A stretch of 64,000 nucleotides of DNA from Paracoccus halophilus. GTDB taxonomy: Bacteria > Pseudomonadota > Alphaproteobacteria > Rhodobacterales > Rhodobacteraceae. How positions within the stretch are numbered: position 1 is the first letter of the stretch; each line of letters begins with the position of its first letter. The DNA lies in contig NZ_JRKN01000006.1 in NCBI RefSeq assembly GCF_000763905.1, positions 1 through 64,000 of the forward strand, in the 5' to 3' direction. The notes beneath the pieces were generated by a model. That model ran no database searches and was not told where the DNA came from. It saw nothing but the letters and a program-made list of their open reading frames with translations. The position numbers and the translations under genes were made by a program. Of this stretch, positions 61,650 through 64,000 are shown piece by piece.

Positions 61650-62711
61650 ATGAGCCTGATCCCGACCCTGACCGAGACCCTCTCGCGCGCCCGCGCCGAT
61701 CTGCGCATGGGCCTGCCGGTGCTGATCGGCGACCATCTGGCGGCGGCGGCCGAGACGGTGTCGCCCGGGCGGGTGCGCGCCATGCTGGACCTCGGCCCCG
61801 CGGTTCTGGCGATCACCGGCCGGCGGGCCGAGACGCTCAAGGCGCGCGTCTATGACGGCGACATCGCCCGGGTCGAGGTGGCGCGCGACGCCAGCCCCGA
61901 CTGGCTGCGCGCGCTGGCCGATCCGGCGGGCGACCTGATGACGCCGATGAAGGGGCCGTTCCGCTGCGCCCGCGGCGGCGACACCCTGCCCCATCGCGCC
62001 GCCATCGCGCTGGCGAAATCGGCGCAGCTTCTGCCTGCCGTGCTGCTGGTGCCCTCGGACGCCCCGCCCGAGGGGCTGACCCGGCTGCCGCCCGGCCCGG
62101 CGCTGGCGCAGCTGGCGACCGAGGCCGCCCTGGCCCCGGTCGCCGCCGCGCGCCTGCCGCTCCTCGCGGCCGAGAACGCCAGGCTGCATATCTTTCGCCC
62201 CGATGACGGCGCGACCGAACATTACGCGGTCGAGATCGGCGCCCCGCCCCGCGACGCCCCGGTTCTGGCGCGGCTGCATTCGGCCTGTTTCACCGGCGAT
62301 GTTCTGGGCAGCCTGAAATGCGATTGCGGCCCGCAGCTGCATGCCGCGCTGGCCGCCATGGGACAGGCGGGCGCAGGCGTGCTTCTGTATCTGAACCAGG
62401 AGGGGCGCGGCATCGGTCTGGCCAACAAGATGCGCGCCTATGCCCTGCAGAATCAGGGCTTCGACACGGTCGAGGCCAATCACCGCCTGGGTTTCGAGGA
62501 TGACGAGCGCGATTTCCGCATTGGCGCCGGCATCCTGAAAAGACTGGGCTTCGCTTCGGTGCGGCTGATGACCAACAACCCGCGCAAGGTCGCCATGCTG
62601 CAGGATCAGGGCATCGAGGTCACCGAGCGCGTGCCGCTGATCACCCCGCGCAACCGGCACAATACCGGCTATCTGGACATCAAGGCGCAGAAATCGGGCC
62701 ATCTGCTGTGA
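61650..62711 (+). CDS. ribA: GTP cyclohydrolase II with degenerate N-terminal RibB-like domain
   Basis: GCHII opens the imidazole ring of GTP in the first step of riboflavin synthesis. In this 353-residue protein residues ~155-353 are Rib[20 protein letters not shown] (zinc cysteines), [14 protein letters not shown] and LMTNNPRKV. Residues ~10-145 look like a worn DHBP synthase ([29 protein letters not shown] and [20 protein letters not shown]), but the acidic DDEDREGEGD-type active loop is gone, so RibB activity must come from elsewhere. ATG at 61650 after AGGTG. The stop overlaps the next gene (GTGA). Confidence 0.9.
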   Translation: MSLIPTLTETLSRARADLRMGLPVLIGDHLAAAAETVSPGRVRAMLDLGPAVLAITGRRAETLKARVYDGDIARVEVARDASPDWLRALADPAGDLMTPMKGPFRCARGGDTLPHRAAIALAKSAQLLPAVLLVPSDAPPEGLTRLPPGPALAQLATEAALAPVAAARLPLLAAENARLHIFRPDDGATEHYAVEIGAPPRDAPVLARLHSACFTGDVLGSLKCDCGPQLHAALAAMGQAGAGVLLYLNQEGRGIGLANKMRAYALQNQGFDTVEANHRLGFEDDERDFRIGAGILKRLGFASVRLMTNNPRKVAMLQDQGIEVTERVPLITPRNRHNTGYLDIKAQKSGHLL

Positions 62712-63244
62712 GGCTGCTCCTGACGCCCATGGGGCTGCGCGCCGGCCGCCGCGTGATCCCGTGCTCGGTCGGGCGCGGCGGCCTTACCACGACCAAGCAC
62801 GAGGGCGACGGCGCGACCCCGGTCGGCCGGCATCGTCTGGTCGGGCTGCTTTACCGCCCCGACCGGCTGGCGCGGCCCGCCGACTGGGCGCGGCCGATCC
62901 TGCCGCGCGATCTGTGGTGCGACGACGCGGCGCATTCGGAATATAACCAGCTGGTGCGCGCGCCCTTTGCCCCCGGGCACGAGGCGCTGCGGCGGGCCGA
63001 TCCGCTCTATGACATCGTGCTGGTGACGGATTGGAACTGGCCGGACGCGCGACCGGGCAGGGGATCGGCGATATTCCTGCATCAATGGCGCCGGCCGGGC
63101 TTTGCCACCGCGGGCTGCATCGCCATGGCGCGGCGCGACCTGATCCGCCTGGCCGGGCTGGTCCGGCCCGGCGACCTGCTCGAGGTGCCCCTCCTGCCCC
63201 GCTGGCCGGCCCGCCGGCCCGCCAGCCGTCACGGCAAGGATTAA
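62708..63244 (+). CDS. L,D-transpeptidase (YkuD-type) family protein
   Basis: The 178-residue protein has the YkuD catalytic pattern [20 protein letters not shown], with the His and the nucleophile Cys in TAGC, and an upstream GVGRGG-like [20 protein letters not shown] loop. L,D-transpeptidases make 3-3 cross-links in peptidoglycan or attach proteins to it. There is no clear signal peptide, so export or a cytoplasmic variant is unresolved. The GTG start overlaps the ribA stop by four bases, indicating cotranscription. Confidence 0.85.
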   Translation: MRLLLTPMGLRAGRRVIPCSVGRGGLTTTKHEGDGATPVGRHRLVGLLYRPDRLARPADWARPILPRDLWCDDAAHSEYNQLVRAPFAPGHEALRRADPLYDIVLVTDWNWPDARPGRGSAIFLHQWRRPGFATAGCIAMARRDLIRLAGLVRPGDLLEVPLLPRWPARRPASRHGKD

Positions 63245-64000
63245 AGCGGTCCGGTCCGGTAGAGCCGGATCTTCAGCCCGCCATGGGCGACATAGGGGCC
63301 GGGCTCGCGAAACGGCAGGCCGGTGGCGCGCGCCAGCTGCCCGTCACTGGTGACCAGGCCGACGCGCCAGCCCCCGAACCGTTCGCGCAGCACCGCGCCC
63401 AGGGCTGCGTGCAGGCCGAAAAGCGGCCCCTTGTTGCCGATCCTGGCGCCATAGGGCGGGTTGACGATGACCAGACCCGGCGGGCCTTCGGGGCGGATCA
63501 GATCGCCGATCGCCCGGTTCTGGAAATCGGACCAGCCGCCGACCCCGGCGCGGGCGGCGTTCTCATGGCTCATGCGGATCGCGCCGGCATCGCGGTCGCT
63601 GCCGTGAAAGGTGATCGCGGGCGGGGTCGCGACATGCTTGCGCTGGTCGGCCCAGGCCTCGGGATCGAAGCCCGGCAGATGCTCGAAGGCGAAGCCGCGC
63701 ATCCGCCCGGGATGCAGCCCCGCGGCGATCTCGGCCGCCTCGATGACAAAGGTGCCCGAGCCGCACATCGGGTCCAGCACCGGCTCGTGCCCGTCAAAGC
63801 CGCATTGGCGCAGGAACATCGCCGCCATGGTTTCGCGCATCGGCGCCTTGCCGACCGCCTGCTTGTGGCCGCGCTTGTGCAGCGACTCGCCCGATGTATC
63901 GACGCTGATCGTGCACAGATCGTCCTCGATCCGGACCTTCAGCGTGACCGGCGCATCATCGGCGACCGGCGCGCCCAGGCTGTCGCGAATGGCGGCCTCG
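63241..64000 (-). CDS. THUMP-type class I SAM-dependent RNA methyltransferase (partial, 5' end outside window)
   Basis: The reading frame stays open to the right edge, so the N-terminal part is missing. The visible ~250 residues hold the catalytic domain of the RlmL/YpsC group of 23S rRNA guanine-N2 methyltransferases. TISVDTSGESLHKRGHKQ and GKAPMRETMAA are the entry motif, VLDPMCGSGTFVIEAAEIA binds SAM, GSDRDAGAIRMSHENAARAG follows and NPPYGARIG is the catalytic NPPY motif. The THUMP domain should lie beyond 64000. The 3' end overlaps the L,D-transpeptidase gene by four bases, in a convergent arrangement. Confidence 0.92.
   Translation of the reverse strand, partial: EAAIRDSLGAPVADDAPVTLKVRIEDDLCTISVDTSGESLHKRGHKQAVGKAPMRETMAAMFLRQCGFDGHEPVLDPMCGSGTFVIEAAEIAAGLHPGRMRGFAFEHLPGFDPEAWADQRKHVATPPAITFHGSDRDAGAIRMSHENAARAGVGGWSDFQNRAIGDLIRPEGPPGLVIVNPPYGARIGNKGPLFGLHAALGAVLRERFGGWRVGLVTSDGQLARATGLPFREPGPYVAHGGLKIRLYRTGPL

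Noticed and set aside
1..64000. tRNA genes, insertion sequences, prophage and CRISPR arrays
   Set aside because: I looked for tRNA T-arm patterns, transposase or integrase motifs, terminal repeats and regular direct repeats and saw none that hold up by eye; a dedicated scan could still find a weak case.

Overview
The window is chromosomal DNA of a GC-rich alphaproteobacterium of the Rhodobacteraceae, most likely Paracoccus or a close relative. The evidence is the GC-rich codon use, an RNase E with a long acidic insertion, a CnoX with a WCGPC active site, a single-cysteine IscR-like regulator, spermidine synthesis by the carboxyspermidine route and a SorAB-type sulfite dehydrogenase. I see no tRNA, rRNA, CRISPR array, insertion sequence, prophage or replication origin. 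Genes are dense and mostly intact, with two decayed genes.

Layout. 0.7-5.8 kb, all on the minus strand: rpsI-rplM, a hotdog thioesterase, a CcdA-like membrane protein and rne. 6.3-11.6 kb, minus: dctD-dctB two-component pair, purQ and icd. 11.8-15.4 kb: a Hint-domain protein, a tandem-duplicated HD phosphohydrolase, an alpha/beta hydrolase and an Rrf2/IscR-like regulator. 15.6-18.0 kb: nspC and carboxynorspermidine synthase. 18.1-20.4 kb: an AI-2E family permease and a GlxA-type AraC regulator. 20.6-25.3 kb: a membrane protein/XRE mini-operon with twin operators, a wrecked PQQ-dehydrogenase tail, and an aae-like three-gene efflux operon. 25.3-28.2 kb, minus: sorA-sorB (sulfite oxidation) and a YeiH-type permease. 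28.9-36.4 kb: a carbohydrate block made of an SbmA/ABCD-like ABC transporter, GH3 and GH144 on plus, and GH15 plus a hydrolase on minus. 36.4-40.9 kb, minus: monooxygenase-fold protein, DUF779, adhP, aldehyde dehydrogenase and an AcoR-like regulator. 41.1-46.6 kb: a thioester alpha-2-macroglobulin. 46.9-50.1 kb: LuxR response regulator, FIST protein and hybrid histidine kinase in translationally coupled order, then an SDR. 51.0-55.7 kb: tandem glycine riboswitch and gcvT-gcvH-gcvP. 55.8-64.0 kb: an esterase pseudogene, the Trm112-like/Lon-N-like/CnoX operon, xth, a periplasmic protein divergent from a cysteine-rich MarR regulator, an OmpR-type regulator, ribA with an L,D-transpeptidase, and a partial THUMP-type RNA methyltransferase running off the right edge.

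How the genes fit together. The minus-strand alcohol/aldehyde genes and the plus-strand LuxR/FIST/hybrid-kinase set resemble, by family, the ErbR/NosP/NahK(ErcS') group that in Pseudomonas is linked to alcohol oxidation and NO signalling, so the two sets may be functionally connected. The ABC transporter, GH3 and GH144 genes lie in a row, and neither enzyme has a signal peptide. This suggests an uptake-then-cleave route for a beta-glucan, possibly beta-1,2-linked. Sulfite oxidation sits beside a possible sulfate exporter. Glycine catabolism is under direct glycine-riboswitch control.

The most distinctive observations are: a DctD-like activator lacking the GAFTGA loop, an AcoR-like regulator lacking its AAA+ domain, a fused pair of intact HD domains, twin TGTAAAG-N4-CTTTACA sites in front of an XRE mini-operon, a degenerate RibB domain fused to RibA, an SDR with its YxxxK motif replaced, and two pseudogenes reconstructed from frameshifted reading frames.
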